A stretch of DNA of 64,000 bases from an uncultured Clostridia bacterium (GCA_934778205.1 CAKVOD010000001.1:1-64000), one strand, 5' to 3'. Shown: positions 51,631 through 60,653, numbered from the stretch's first letter. Program-made: numbers and translations. The notes: generated from the sequence alone by a model not told the origin.

Positions 51631-52050
51631 GCAGATGACGGTGACGGTGTCGAAGAGTTTCGAGCCGTCCGTGGTGGTCAAAGTAACTTTGACCGCCTTT
51701 TTCTTGAAAAATGTCAGTTCCCCCATTTGCGAAATCGTTGCGTAATACTGAGTGTTTCCCTCCTCATCAACATAGGTGTTGTTTGAAAGCGTGAATTTTA
51801 TTTTTTCAGGAAACGTCGCCTCATTGGGTCCATATTCATATTCAATAAACAAACTTGTATACCCTTCCGTTTCGTTATATTTGACAATCAAATATTTGTC
51901 GTTGCCAACTTTTTGGTCAAAACTTGTAATTTCAATGCGATTCATATACACTTGAAACTGATCCATACGTGCTTTCATTCCAAAAAAAGTAACAACCACA
52001 ATAGATATAAGGTATATCACTAATATAAAAAACAAAACCGATTTTCTCAT
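51625..52050 (-). CDS. Small membrane-anchored protein of the ABC operon
   Basis: 141 residues. One N-terminal membrane helix (SVLFFILVIYLISIVVVTFFG) is followed by an extracytoplasmic beta-rich domain (RIEITSF, YLIVKYNETEGYTSLFIEYEYG, VKVTLTTTDGSKLF). I recognise no family. It begins 3 bp after the permease gene, so it is the third member of the ABC operon and may be an accessory subunit. Confidence 0.75.
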   Translation of the reverse strand: MRKSVLFFILVIYLISIVVVTFFGMKARMDQFQVYMNRIEITSFDQKVGNDKYLIVKYNETEGYTSLFIEYEYGPNEATFPEKIKFTLSNNTYVDEEGNTQYYATISQMGELTFFKKKAVKVTLTTTDGSKLFDTVTVICR

Positions 52051-52053
52051 TTG

Positions 52054-53700
52054 CTATATCTCCTTGAAAAGAACTTTCGACTTGTAATAAAAACTATACA
52101 CGCGCCACGCCAAAAGCCCTAAGCTTGCCACAAACAATTTGAGCCAAATATAATTTGCTGACAAATACTGAAAACCAAGTACAATAACAAAACATATCGC
52201 GCTCAAAGAAAATGCAAGTATTGTCGACTTCAACTCGTTTGGATTGACTCCTGCCATTCCTTCCGTTTTGAATATATTTTGTTTCGGATTCAAAAAGTCA
52301 ATTTCCGCACTCCAAACTATGTGCGTGAGTGCCACAAATAAAAGTGTGAAGAAAAGGAAGATTCCGTCAAACACTCCAAGCGTCGATTTTGCCAAAAAGA
52401 ACCCACTTGCAACTGCAACAACAACTGTTGTGACCACGACGTTGAAACATAGTCGCGGAAACAAAATTTGATAAGGTTTGTTTGGCTTTGTCTTGTTCAA
52501 GTATAACGCATCGCCATCTCGACTATATATTGATGAGACATTAATGTTGTTCGAAAGCACAAACAGCAAAATGATTAAGACATTGAACGAAATCGTCAAA
52601 TAATCTCCTAAAATACGCGTGTTTATTGCTGAATATATAGCATTGAGCAACAATATTGCAATTGGCGTAACAATTAATGTTGCAACCGCGGACGACAAAA
52701 TACCCGTGTCACGCACGCAACGTTTGAACTCATACATAGATGCGGAAATAAACGTCTTGTGCGGAATATTTTTGTTCCCAATCTTTTTTCTTCCTTGATT
52801 GAACTCAAACTGCCTTGAGGCAAGTTTCAAATATAAAAATTTTGATACTAGCAAATTCAGCCCTATCAACACCGCTATCACAGCAAGCATCACAAGCAAG
52901 ACAATGTACGAATACTCAGTAAAAAGCGTGGAAGTCAGATTTTGATATTTGCCACATAGGAAAATCGTGAAAGCATAAAACGGGTAAAACGCCGACGCAA
53001 ACCACGCAAGAAATGTGCGAATTGATTTTGAAACGCTTGTCCAACTTGAAATCAAGTTTATATCCGCTGGAATCATTCGTATTGCAAAAATAACAACCGT
53101 GATAACGCCTCCTAGCAAAACACACAACAATAGAATTTTGATGATAGGAAACTTTTTCAAAAATGCAATGATATAGTTTGTTGGCACCGCCAATAGCCCG
53201 CCAATCAACACAGGAATGCTCGCAAAAATGACTAACATAATCGGCATCCAAATGAAGTAAATAAAACTAAAATTTGAAATCAATCCATATGCAAAAAACA
53301 CAGGTATCAAAAATGTAAATGCTTTTTTGATTTCGTTGATATAAAATACTAGCATTTTACTCAAAAACATAATGAATGGCTTGACTGGATAAGTGATTAA
53401 TACTAAGTTATCTTTTCCATAAAAAAGTGTTTTGCTAAGTCCAACTGTGCAAGTAAATAAATTGAGGAAAAACATCAACGTCAGAATCACCGTCATTACC
53501 GAAAGCGGAATGTGATTTAATGCAGAAAATAAGTTTAACATTTGACACAAATAAAGCAAGAAGTATGCAACAACAGTTATAACAATAAAGCCAAGAACTG
53601 AAAATACAACCTTGAACATTGTTTGCTTTTTACTTTTCAAAAAGGATAAATCTATTTTCTCCTTCAACTGCATCATAAACAGTGTTTTAAATTTGTCCAT
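52054..53700 (-). CDS. ABC-2-type membrane permease, large
   Basis: 548 residues with about twelve hydrophobic segments. The start MDKFKTLFMMQLKEKID is the usual cytosolic lead-in of ABC-2 type exporters. A soluble stretch (SRQFEFNQGRKKIGNKNIPHKTF) divides two six-helix halves. The stretch LTYPVKPFIMFLSKML-like (LVLITYPVKP) resembles the permeases paired with YwaF-related or bacitracin-type ATPases. It should form the channel for the fused ATPase encoded upstream. The cargo is unknown. Confidence 0.8.
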   Translation of the reverse strand: MDKFKTLFMMQLKEKIDLSFLKSKKQTMFKVVFSVLGFIVITVVAYFLLYLCQMLNLFSALNHIPLSVMTVILTLMFFLNLFTCTVGLSKTLFYGKDNLVLITYPVKPFIMFLSKMLVFYINEIKKAFTFLIPVFFAYGLISNFSFIYFIWMPIMLVIFASIPVLIGGLLAVPTNYIIAFLKKFPIIKILLLCVLLGGVITVVIFAIRMIPADINLISSWTSVSKSIRTFLAWFASAFYPFYAFTIFLCGKYQNLTSTLFTEYSYIVLLVMLAVIAVLIGLNLLVSKFLYLKLASRQFEFNQGRKKIGNKNIPHKTFISASMYEFKRCVRDTGILSSAVATLIVTPIAILLLNAIYSAINTRILGDYLTISFNVLIILLFVLSNNINVSSIYSRDGDALYLNKTKPNKPYQILFPRLCFNVVVTTVVVAVASGFFLAKSTLGVFDGIFLFFTLLFVALTHIVWSAEIDFLNPKQNIFKTEGMAGVNPNELKSTILAFSLSAICFVIVLGFQYLSANYIWLKLFVASLGLLAWRVYSFYYKSKVLFKEI

Positions 53701-53714
53701 AACTTCCTCTTTTG

Positions 53715-56072
53715 CTATTTTTTCTTATTTTTTGCGTTTTTCTTGCTACTTTTTGCGTCTTTCTTGTCGTTTTGAGCAACTATATCGTCATTTTTAACAC
53801 TTTCAATATTTGAATTTCCTTTTCGCATTTCTTCATTGTTTGCAAAATTTTGCTTATCTTTTTTGTGTATTTGCTCAAAATCTTTAACTGAAACAATTTT
53901 ATCATTTGTATCATTGATTATCTTCAAATAAAAATCTTCAAGTCCAATATTTTTTTCTTTGAGTTCGTCAAGCGTAACAGATGTTCTAATTTGTCCGCGC
54001 TTGATAATCATAATACGGTCACAAAGTTTTTCGACAATGTCAATAATATGACTTGAAAAGAATACGATGTTTCCATTACGAGCGTGCTCCTTCATACACT
54101 CTTTGACTTGAAATATTGACGTCGGGTCAAGCCCTGTCAACGGTTCGTCCAAAATCCACAATTTGGGATTGTGAATGAGTGCGGACATTATGGCAATTTT
54201 TTGTTTCATTCCGTGACTATATGTTCTAATTTGATTGTCAATCGCTGTTTGCATACTTAACATTGTGACATATTTTTCCATACGCTCGTCACGTTCTTTC
54301 TTTCCAACCTCATAAAGGTCAGCAACATAATTTATATATTCGCGCCCTGTTAATTTTTCATAAAGTGCGTAGTGGTCAGGAACAAATCCCAATTGCATTT
54401 TTGCCATTTCTGGTTGCTTGTAGATGTCATAGCCATTTACTTCAATTGAACCGCTTGTTGCAGGTTGGATGCCAACAATACATTTGATGATAGTGCTTTT
54501 CCCCGCACCATTTGGACCTAAAAAACCAAATATCTCACCCGCATTCACTTCCAAACTTGCGTCCGCAACCGAAAAATATTCATTGTTCCCGTATTTTTTA
54601 TAGACATTTTTAACAACTAATTTGTTTTGACTTTCTGTGTTCATACACTCATCCACCTTGTTTTTGTTATATTTTGCGCAAAGCGCATATTCTTCGACCT
54701 TAATTTTTCGACTTTTTTCTTGCAACATAATGTGGAAATCTTGGATTTGGAACGCCCACGCATAGATAAACCACATAGCAAGTCCCAAAACGACATACAC
54801 AAGGAAGAATAACAGTTGATAAATTGGATAAAATACCATTTCAACGCCACCAATTGTTATTGACGCGGTTGTGTTTCTTAAATTTTCCGCCCACCTACCA
54901 AGTTTGTCCGCAATAAAGTCAGAGTTTACGAAGAAAAAGTCAGTTGGCGTTCCTGCACCTGTGAAATATGCATTCATAATCAACACAAACACAAAGTACG
55001 CCAAGAACCAAAGCATCGAATAAATGAACTGCCTAAGTTTTGGTCTTTCATATATTCTAAGCAAAATTACAAGAACTGGCAACGCAAACGCGATAATATG
55101 GTTTATCCAAAAATGAACCGTTGCAGTCGATGTAAAGCCCCACATCTCATTGTAATTTGGTATGAGCATCGCAAGCCCCGCTCCCAAAACATTTATGAAA
55201 AGTGTGAAATAAAACAACCTTTTCATCCTAAATATCAAACACAATGGAACGATGAACATAGCAGTGTTGCAAAGGTGTAGTGGCCACGCTGTAGGAGTTA
55301 TGAAACGCGAAAAATCATAATTGTACATATACGAAATGAGTGTGACAAGCGAAATGAACAATAAGCACATTCGCGAATACTCAACTTCTTTTTGTTCCAG
55401 TAGCGCATATATTCCAAACAAGAATATGATGCTGATATATAAATAAATTCTGTGATAAAGCAAAAGTCCTTTGACAAACCCATTACCAATATTTCCAAAA
55501 AATAAACTTGGAATGTATGGTGGCATTGACATAAGCAAAACAATAGGCAGTGCGATAAAAAATTCCACAACCTCATTTTTTTGCATCTTAAAAAACTTGT
55601 TTGTGATAAATAAATAAGTGCTATATGCAAGCGCAATTGCAGTCGTTATTTCAAAAAATACACCGCAAAGTGACCAACCATAAGTTCCCGCAAATGTATA
55701 TGATATTTGCGAAAGAAATACTGTGCTTAAAATACTAGAAACAAAACAAAATATCTTTGCATAATTCTTTATCAAATTGAATTTGAAAAACGGATACATC
55801 ATCAAAATGACAACATTTGCAAAATTGAGCCATATTGCAACGCCCACAATAAAGCACAAGAACGGCGAAGAAAATGGCGCATTTGTTGTTAAATTATACG
55901 CACCATTTAATAAATTTCCGTCTTTTGCAAAGAAAAATACAAAAAATGTTGTCATCAAAATAAACGACAAAATTTTTGTAAATTTTTGCTCGTTAAATTT
56001 CGAAACCCGTTTTAATATCAAAAATATCGCACCAAGTATCCCCAATGTGCTTAAAAAGATTATATAACTCAC
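53715..56072 (-). CDS. Fusion of a TMEM164/YwaF-like membrane domain with an ABC transporter ATPase
   Basis: 785 residues. Residues 1-445 contain about ten membrane helices, including a YwaF/TMEM164-type region (ITPTAWPLHLCNTAMF, H266; HFWINHIIAFALPVL). Residues about 485-700 form an ABC-2 ATPase: Walker A GPNGAGKST (519-527), signature TYSHGMKQ (617-623), Walker B LWILDEPLTGLD and H-loop FSSHI. The C-terminal ~75 residues are charged and Lys-rich. In other bacteria these two parts are separate proteins. The downstream genes encode the permease and a small anchored protein, so the fused ATPase drives the exporter. The YwaF-like part may have lipid-related activity. Confidence 0.8.
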   Translation of the reverse strand: MSYIIFLSTLGILGAIFLILKRVSKFNEQKFTKILSFILMTTFFVFFFAKDGNLLNGAYNLTTNAPFSSPFLCFIVGVAIWLNFANVVILMMYPFFKFNLIKNYAKIFCFVSSILSTVFLSQISYTFAGTYGWSLCGVFFEITTAIALAYSTYLFITNKFFKMQKNEVVEFFIALPIVLLMSMPPYIPSLFFGNIGNGFVKGLLLYHRIYLYISIIFLFGIYALLEQKEVEYSRMCLLFISLVTLISYMYNYDFSRFITPTAWPLHLCNTAMFIVPLCLIFRMKRLFYFTLFINVLGAGLAMLIPNYNEMWGFTSTATVHFWINHIIAFALPVLVILLRIYERPKLRQFIYSMLWFLAYFVFVLIMNAYFTGAGTPTDFFFVNSDFIADKLGRWAENLRNTTASITIGGVEMVFYPIYQLLFFLVYVVLGLAMWFIYAWAFQIQDFHIMLQEKSRKIKVEEYALCAKYNKNKVDECMNTESQNKLVVKNVYKKYGNNEYFSVADASLEVNAGEIFGFLGPNGAGKSTIIKCIVGIQPATSGSIEVNGYDIYKQPEMAKMQLGFVPDHYALYEKLTGREYINYVADLYEVGKKERDERMEKYVTMLSMQTAIDNQIRTYSHGMKQKIAIMSALIHNPKLWILDEPLTGLDPTSIFQVKECMKEHARNGNIVFFSSHIIDIVEKLCDRIMIIKRGQIRTSVTLDELKEKNIGLEDFYLKIINDTNDKIVSVKDFEQIHKKDKQNFANNEEMRKGNSNIESVKNDDIVAQNDKKDAKSSKKNAKNKKK

Positions 56073-56250
56073 AATTTCTCCTTTGTCAAGTATATCATTT
56101 TTTCTTTTGCCATATTTTTTGCAAAAACATATTAAGTATACAATTTAGCACGCCATTTTGTTTGAAAAAACGAGAATTTAATAAAAATTAGTTGCACAAA
56201 ATAAAAATAAATGCTATTATTAAGTAAATCAAATAAAAAGGAGATTAATT

Positions 56251-56703
56251 ATGGCAAAATCAAAAAGCGTTCCAGCGCTCATCTTAGGCATTTTGGCAAT
56301 TATGGGAAGTTTTGTGGCAATAGTAATTCTTTTCTATGCCTACGTAATCGGCTCGGCATTTTCAGGTGGAGCAAAACATATGCAAATATTTTTAATTATG
56401 ATGTTTATGATGACAGTCGTTGCTATCCTTGGCATCATCGGCGCTATATTTAGCCTATACAAAGCAAAAGTTTCGGGCATACTAAACATCGTTTCAGCAC
56501 TTATCACAGTGACAGTCACAGGCTGGCTATTAAGCGCCACCGATGGTTTCTCAGTTAGTCTAATATTGTTTCTCACAATCCTAGTATTTTACGCGCTTGC
56601 AGGCATCTTAGGATTTTGCGCAAAACCTAAAATCCCTGCCCAAATGCCACAATTTGACACACTTCCACCAAATGACTTGCCTCCAACTCAACCACAAATA
56701 TAA
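56251..56703 (+). CDS. Four-helix membrane protein, DUF4064-like
   Basis: 150 residues: four hydrophobic helices within residues 8-125, then a proline-rich cytosolic tail (IPAQMPQFDTLPPNDLPPTQPQI, here only described). Helix 1 (SVPALILGILAIMGSFVAI) and the alternating pattern are typical of small DUF4064-type clostridial membrane proteins. The function is unknown. The SD is AAAAGGAG. It is divergent from the ABC operon and closed by a hairpin terminator. Confidence 0.7.
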   Translation: MAKSKSVPALILGILAIMGSFVAIVILFYAYVIGSAFSGGAKHMQIFLIMMFMMTVVAILGIIGAIFSLYKAKVSGILNIVSALITVTVTGWLLSATDGFSVSLILFLTILVFYALAGILGFCAKPKIPAQMPQFDTLPPNDLPPTQPQI

Positions 56704-57057
56704 ACCTAACCTCAACTAGATTGTCACTTTGTAAAAACAGAATAAAAGTTTAAAACATTTATTCTGTTTTTATTTATTTCACATTAATTTGATAACTATG
56801 CAATATTATCAAATATAATCTAGCACACAAATAACGCAAACCTATTAAGCAATCCATAATTTGAATCAATATTCAAAGAATATGTAAAAAATATTTTCAT
56901 TCATAAATACAGCATAAGATATTTAAAAACTATCATAAAACGAAATTTCATTAATCTCCAAACTAAATTCCACCTCAAATTCCACTATGAAATTTACTTT
57001 GAGAATTAACAAAAAACAAAGTTTTTGCAAAAATAGTGAAAAACTTTATAAAAATTG
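56704..57057. other. AT-rich intergenic region with terminator
   Basis: A terminator hairpin, AAAACAGAATAAA / TTTATTCTGTTTT followed by TATTTATTT, lies at about 56733-56775 and ends the membrane-protein gene. The remaining 280 bp are very AT-rich, with no coding potential or recognisable site. Confidence 0.7.
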
Positions 57058-57086
57058 TTGACATAGCAAATAAAATTTGTTATAAT
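57058..57086 (+). promoter_or_regulatory. Consensus promoter of tRNA-Asn
   Basis: TTGACA (57058-57063), 17-bp spacer and TATAAT (57081-57086), a perfect sigma-A consensus 18 bp upstream of the mature tRNA start. Confidence 0.9.
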
Positions 57087-57104
57087 AACAAAGCAATGAG
57101 ATAT

Positions 57105-57179
57105 TCCTCGATAGCTCAGCGGTGGAGCACTCGGCTGTTAACCGATAGGTCGTAGGTTCAAATCCTACTCGAGGAGCCA
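57105..57179 (+). tRNA. tRNA-Asn (GTT)
   Basis: The cloverleaf is complete: acceptor TCCTCGA / TCGAGGA, D-arm with GCTC...GAGC, anticodon stem TCGG/CCGA with loop CTGTTAA (anticodon GTT), T-arm GTAGG/CCTAC with TTCAAAT, discriminator G and encoded CCA (177-179 of 57,xxx, i.e. 57177-57179). It borders the integrated phage-like element, whose integrase gene starts its stop codon 194 bp downstream, so this tRNA is the probable integration target. Confidence 0.98.
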
Positions 57180-57185
57180 AGATAA

Positions 57186-57214
57186 CCCGAAAGTCTAGTA
57201 CTTTCGGGCTTTTT
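57186..57214 (+). terminator. Terminator of tRNA-Asn
   Basis: The 9-bp stem CCCGAAAGT (57186-57194) / ACTTTCGGG (57200-57208) is followed by CTTTTT. Confidence 0.92.
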
Positions 57215-57290
57215 GCTTGTTTACAGGCATTTTCCTGATGTCGGGAAAATGGTACATTTTCGGACACGCTCGAAACCCACTAATTACAAA

Positions 57291-57330
57291 GACACCCCGC
57301 AAAAGCCTAGTGTTTATGCGGGGTGTAGCG
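57291..57330. terminator. Hairpin at the integrase 3' side
   Basis: ACACCCCGCA (57292-57301) / TGCGGGGTGT form a perfect 10-bp stem; a T-run follows on the plus strand, and a weaker T-rich stretch on the minus strand. It may terminate the phage operon or a read-through from the tRNA. Confidence 0.6.
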
Positions 57331-57372
57331 TTTTTGTAGAATCTACGCGTGACCTATCGGCAACGGAAAACG

Positions 57373-58278
57373 TTAAAATTTCAGTTTTTGGCACTCTTCG
57401 CGCTCGAATGAGGACAGCACGTGAGTGTATATTTTGGCGGTTGTGTCTATCTTTGAATGACCTAGCCATTTTTGCACTACACGTATGGACACGCCTTGTT
57501 CAAGGCAACGAGTGGCAAAGGTGTGACGCAATGTGTGGAGAGGATAATTCACGTTATGCGCTTTTTGCAATCGTTGCCACGCTTTGTTTATTTGATTTTG
57601 CGTGTACGCAAACAACCGCCCGTGCTTTATGTCTATTGTTGTTACGAGTTCGCGCAATGCTTTTGACATTGGTATAACTCTATCACTGCCGAGCGTTTTT
57701 GTTCCGCGTATGTGAATAGTGTTGTTCTTGTAATCTATATCTTCAGCGGTTACGCTCAAGCCCTCACTTTTGCGCGCTCCAGAGAGCAACAAAAACTTGT
57801 AATAACTTTCAAACTTGTTGCCTTGTATGATTTTCAGCAACTTGCTTTGTTCTTTACTAGATAGCGCGCGCCCCTTTTTGCGGTTGTGGTGTACGCGTTT
57901 GACGTCGTCCATTATGTTTGTAATAACTAGCCTATTTTTGCGCGCTAGGCGGAATGACTCGTTATACACTTGATATGTCGTTTCACGTGTCCTACTATTG
58001 CGCACGCAGTTGAGCGCGTTTTCTATGTCGCAAGGCAAGTATTCGCAAAGCAACTTGTTTGCTACGTGGGGCTTTATGTGCAGGCGAATGACGCTTTCGA
58101 TTTCGTATGCGCGAGAGTCGCACACGCGCCCTATCTTGTATGTGCGCAAGTATTCGTCCAACCAATCATACAACGTGACTTGTCGCACGGGTTCGAACTG
58201 CCGTTTTTGCATTGCTATGAGATAATCAAGTTTTGCCTGCAGTTCTTCAATTTGCGTCATTGTCGTCATCTTCGTCAA
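57373..58278 (-). CDS. Tyrosine recombinase (integrase)
   Basis: 301 residues. An N-terminal coiled helix and SAM-like core-binding domain (residues 1-130) precede the catalytic domain with all residues of the family: R169 (SGARKSE), H248 and R251 (HTLRHTFATR), H274 (LGHSK) and nucleophile Y284 (IYTHV). It should integrate the circular phage genome at the neighbouring tRNA-Asn. The N-terminus has ATGs at 58278, 58269 and 58260; the last two are nearer to typical starts. It overlaps the end of the replication gene. Confidence 0.95.
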   Translation of the reverse strand: MTKMTTMTQIEELQAKLDYLIAMQKRQFEPVRQVTLYDWLDEYLRTYKIGRVCDSRAYEIESVIRLHIKPHVANKLLCEYLPCDIENALNCVRNSRTRETTYQVYNESFRLARKNRLVITNIMDDVKRVHHNRKKGRALSSKEQSKLLKIIQGNKFESYYKFLLLSGARKSEGLSVTAEDIDYKNNTIHIRGTKTLGSDRVIPMSKALRELVTTIDIKHGRLFAYTQNQINKAWQRLQKAHNVNYPLHTLRHTFATRCLEQGVSIRVVQKWLGHSKIDTTAKIYTHVLSSFEREECQKLKF

Positions 58279-59260
58279 AGTCGAATACTTTACGAGAGGT
58301 TATTAATTTCTCATACGTCGTGGCATCTAAGATATCATTTTCGTTTAGCCCTAACTTTTCGAGTTCGTCGAAACGTATTTCGTAATACTTGGCGTTGTCA
58401 GTGACTTTGACAAGGTCGCCCGCAATCATATCGCAAAACTTTGCTAGTTGCTGTTGTTCGTGGTCGTCAAAGTCGTATAAGAGTTTGGAAGCACAAGCAA
58501 GATTACGACTTGCAAAATAGCGTTTTTTGTTGTAGCCTAAGTTTGTGCTTTCCTTTTTCATATACTTTGCTAAGTACCTTATTGTGCCCGCTTGGTCGTC
58601 GGACGCTTGCGGAATAACGCAGAGCGTGGCAAAACCAAATTGCCATAGCGGAAACTTGAACAAAAGCGAACCGCTTTTGCTACGCACTTGCTTGCCGTTC
58701 TTAATATACGGCTCAATATAGTCGGAAAAGTCGACATCACCGAATAACGCGTGAAAGTGCAAAGCACCTTTCGGGTATTCGGGGTTAGGTTTGTGACGTT
58801 CGGGAACGCACAGGAACTTGAAGTCGTCAAAATTGCAATTGTGTCGCAAATAGTGACCGAACTTGCCCCAAAGCCTTTTGACTGCCTCATCATTATTGCG
58901 GTCTACTAATTCAGGGTTAGCCGTTAAAGTGACAAAGTATTTCCAATTGTTTGCATACGCATATCTATAAAACATTTCACAACTCCTCTTAACTGATTTG
59001 TCTACACTGTCTTGCAAGTTAGATATATCTATATCGTCGCGGGCGGGTATCAATACGCCGTCAGCACCAACCGTGAAGAACCTTGAGCGGTCGACCTTGT
59101 TGTTGTCGTCGCGCTCTCCATAGTACACGTCAAAGTTTTCATTGTATTGTACTATCTCTATTCTATCGATATATCTATTGATTTTTACGTTTGCGGAATA
59201 CTCACGTAATGTCTTTGTGCAAAACATTTGACTAATAGTTTTTAAATCTTTTTTATTCAT
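58247..59260 (-). CDS. HUH rolling-circle replication initiator (inovirus ORF2/G2P-type)
   Basis: 337 residues. Motif 1 is WKYFVTLTANPE, the HUH motif is GALHFHALF (H168, H170), and the Tyr motif is IRYLAKYMKKE with two candidate nucleophiles Y229 and Y233. This order and spacing match the Rep proteins of filamentous phages and related plasmids. The enzyme nicks the origin and joins the ends of the displaced strand. The last residues are acidic (DEDDDNDAN). The SD AAGGAG precedes the ATG. Strong hairpins lie directly upstream (59304-59384), which could be its origin. Confidence 0.88.
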   Translation of the reverse strand: MNKKDLKTISQMFCTKTLREYSANVKINRYIDRIEIVQYNENFDVYYGERDDNNKVDRSRFFTVGADGVLIPARDDIDISNLQDSVDKSVKRSCEMFYRYAYANNWKYFVTLTANPELVDRNNDEAVKRLWGKFGHYLRHNCNFDDFKFLCVPERHKPNPEYPKGALHFHALFGDVDFSDYIEPYIKNGKQVRSKSGSLLFKFPLWQFGFATLCVIPQASDDQAGTIRYLAKYMKKESTNLGYNKKRYFASRNLACASKLLYDFDDHEQQQLAKFCDMIAGDLVKVTDNAKYYEIRFDELEKLGLNENDILDATTYEKLITSRKVFDFDEDDDNDAN

Positions 59261-59303
59261 AACTAACTCCTTGTTATGAATGATTTTTTATTCAATTGTC
59301 CGT

Positions 59304-59384
59304 TAAGTGTTCCCTAAATCAAGTATGGGAACACTTAGCAACACGGGGGCGCGCTGGGTAAACCATCGCGCGCCCCCGTGTTGC
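59304..59384. other. Two strong hairpins, candidate replication origin or packaging signal
   Basis: An 11-bp stem, TAAGTGTTCCC (59304-59314) / GGGAACACTTA (59327-59337), is followed immediately by a 17-bp GC-rich stem, GCAACACGGGGGCGCGC (59338-59354) / GCGCGCCCCCGTGTTGC (59368-59384), with a 13-nt loop TGGGTAAACCATC. No T-run follows on the coding strand, so it is not a terminator. The GC content is far above that of the neighbourhood. Confidence 0.75.
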
Positions 59385-59632
59385 TATAGTTTTATTCTTG
59401 CATTTTTTTCGAGTCTAGCCAATCGTTTATAATCTCGCATATAGCGCTTATAAATTATTCGCTCTATCTTTTTGCGATATTTGTTGCGCATAGCAAATGC
59501 ATTATCTGCCAAATCGTTGAAATCGTCATAATACGTCATATTGAGTTTGGCAAACGCTTTCTTGTTACAATCATAATACTTGCGCTTTCGATTGAAAAAT
59601 TTTAAAAATAATGCAAATAGTTTTAATTTCAT
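59384..59632 (-). CDS. Small basic phage protein
   Basis: 82 residues. A hydrophobic N-terminus (LKLFALFLKFF) is followed by a strongly basic helix (YRKKIERIIYKRYMRDYKRL). It may contact DNA or the membrane during phage assembly. It ends exactly at the large hairpin and lies 6 bp downstream of the Zot-like gene. No family recognised. Confidence 0.65.
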   Translation of the reverse strand: MKLKLFALFLKFFNRKRKYYDCNKKAFAKLNMTYYDDFNDLADNAFAMRNKYRKKIERIIYKRYMRDYKRLARLEKNARIKL

Positions 59633-59638
59633 AGTTAG

Positions 59639-60445
59639 TTACCTCTTTTTGTAGTAGGTTGATGGCACTGTCGTTGGGTTCTCCAAGTTAAATTGCTCTA
59701 TAGCGACAACGCTATTATCTACTATGTGACTTAACTGATATGTAAAATCACGTTCTTTAGCGTCTTTCAAATAATTTGGGAAGCAATAAAACGAGTTGTA
59801 CATTTTGCGAATGTCGCCCTTATATACATACTTGTTTGCTTTTCCCCCTTTTGTTTTGCCACTAGCAAGATAGTTATCATAATCAAAACAACTGTTAAAT
59901 TCACGCGTGTGCCACGTCGTTTTGACGCACTCACCCGCGCGATTCTCTTTGTACTCAATGCCCTGCACCTCTATGACCAACTCCATTAATTCACGGACGT
60001 TGGCGTCTAGCAGGTTGAGGCGTTGGCAATCAATGGCAAAGTTGCAACCATAGTGTCCGCCAGTTTCATAAAATTGACTGACAAAATCACTCAGCACAAA
60101 TGACATACGGCTATTAAGCGGGCGCTGTCCCTCAGTAATGAAAAATTGTGCGTGCGGAGGAAATAGCAACGTCTTATGTTGAGGGTTAGGCAAACCCATA
60201 TAAAATGGGTTGAATTTGTACGTCGGGAGAGTTCCACGCTCATAACTATGCAATAATATGTCATAATTGCTATACACTACGTGACGTTTAGGCGGATAAC
60301 TAAAGTTGTAGCCCCCGTCGTTTAGTTCTTTGATTTTGTGTATGCTATCTATGTAATGGCTGTCGTCTAACATACTTTGTATGGCAAAGTATGTCAAAAG
60401 CGCTGTTTTGCCCTTGCGAGGCAACCCACATATTCCTACTATCAT
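59639..60445 (-). CDS. Zot/pI-type inovirus morphogenesis ATPase
   Basis: 268 residues. Walker A GLPRKGKT lies at the very N-terminus (7-14), and a Walker-B-like strand is AQFFITEGQRPLNSR. The Zot-typical continuation is FETGGHYGCNFAIDCQRLNLLDANVREL, given here in parts as FAIDCQRL and NVREL. Zot/pI ATPases drive extrusion of filamentous phage through the envelope. The membrane helix that follows the ATPase domain in many Zot proteins is not evident, which fits a variant found in Gram-positive inoviruses, an inference. AGGAG lies 12 nt before the start. Confidence 0.85.
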   Translation of the reverse strand: MIVGICGLPRKGKTALLTYFAIQSMLDDSHYIDSIHKIKELNDGGYNFSYPPKRHVVYSNYDILLHSYERGTLPTYKFNPFYMGLPNPQHKTLLFPPHAQFFITEGQRPLNSRMSFVLSDFVSQFYETGGHYGCNFAIDCQRLNLLDANVRELMELVIEVQGIEYKENRAGECVKTTWHTREFNSCFDYDNYLASGKTKGGKANKYVYKGDIRKMYNSFYCFPNYLKDAKERDFTYQLSHIVDNSVVAIEQFNLENPTTVPSTYYKKR

Positions 60446-60653
60446 TAAGTTTGTACTCCTATTTTAGTTTGTACCCCATTTGCTAGATAAGCGGGCGAAG
60501 CGTATGGCTTCGCCCGTCGTATCTATTATGGGGGAATTGTTACGTATTGTCAAGGCGCGGGCATAATCGCTACGCTTTTATCCGCGCCAACAAAGTTGGC
60601 GCTCCCGCTTCTCCCTTGACAATCTCCACAATTCGTGCTTTGTATGTGTTGCA
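60446..60653. other. Nested-palindrome noncoding block of the phage
   Basis: Several strong foldings are packed into 150 bp. GCGGGCGAAGC / GCTTCGCCCGT (60491-60501 / 60507-60517) extends with AGATA / TATCT. A long-range stem, ATTGTCAAGG (60546-60555) / CCTTGACAAT (60614-60623), has a flanking GAATTGT / ACAATTC pair. An inner GCGCCAAC AAA GTTGGCGC hairpin (60584-60602) competes with GGCGCGG / CCGCGCC. No coding sequence. It is a candidate origin or packaging signal. Confidence 0.7.

Noticed and set aside
57046..57267. Minus-strand frame with GFEPTTYRLTAECSTAELSRN-like content
   Set aside because: This is the well-known antisense translation of a tRNA gene, here tRNA-Asn, not a protein.
57350..57361. 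CCGATAGGTC-type 10-mer shared, in inverted orientation, with the tRNA anticodon arm, as a possible attachment core
   Set aside because: A 10-bp inverted match is too short, and an attachment repeat would be direct and include the tRNA 3' end.
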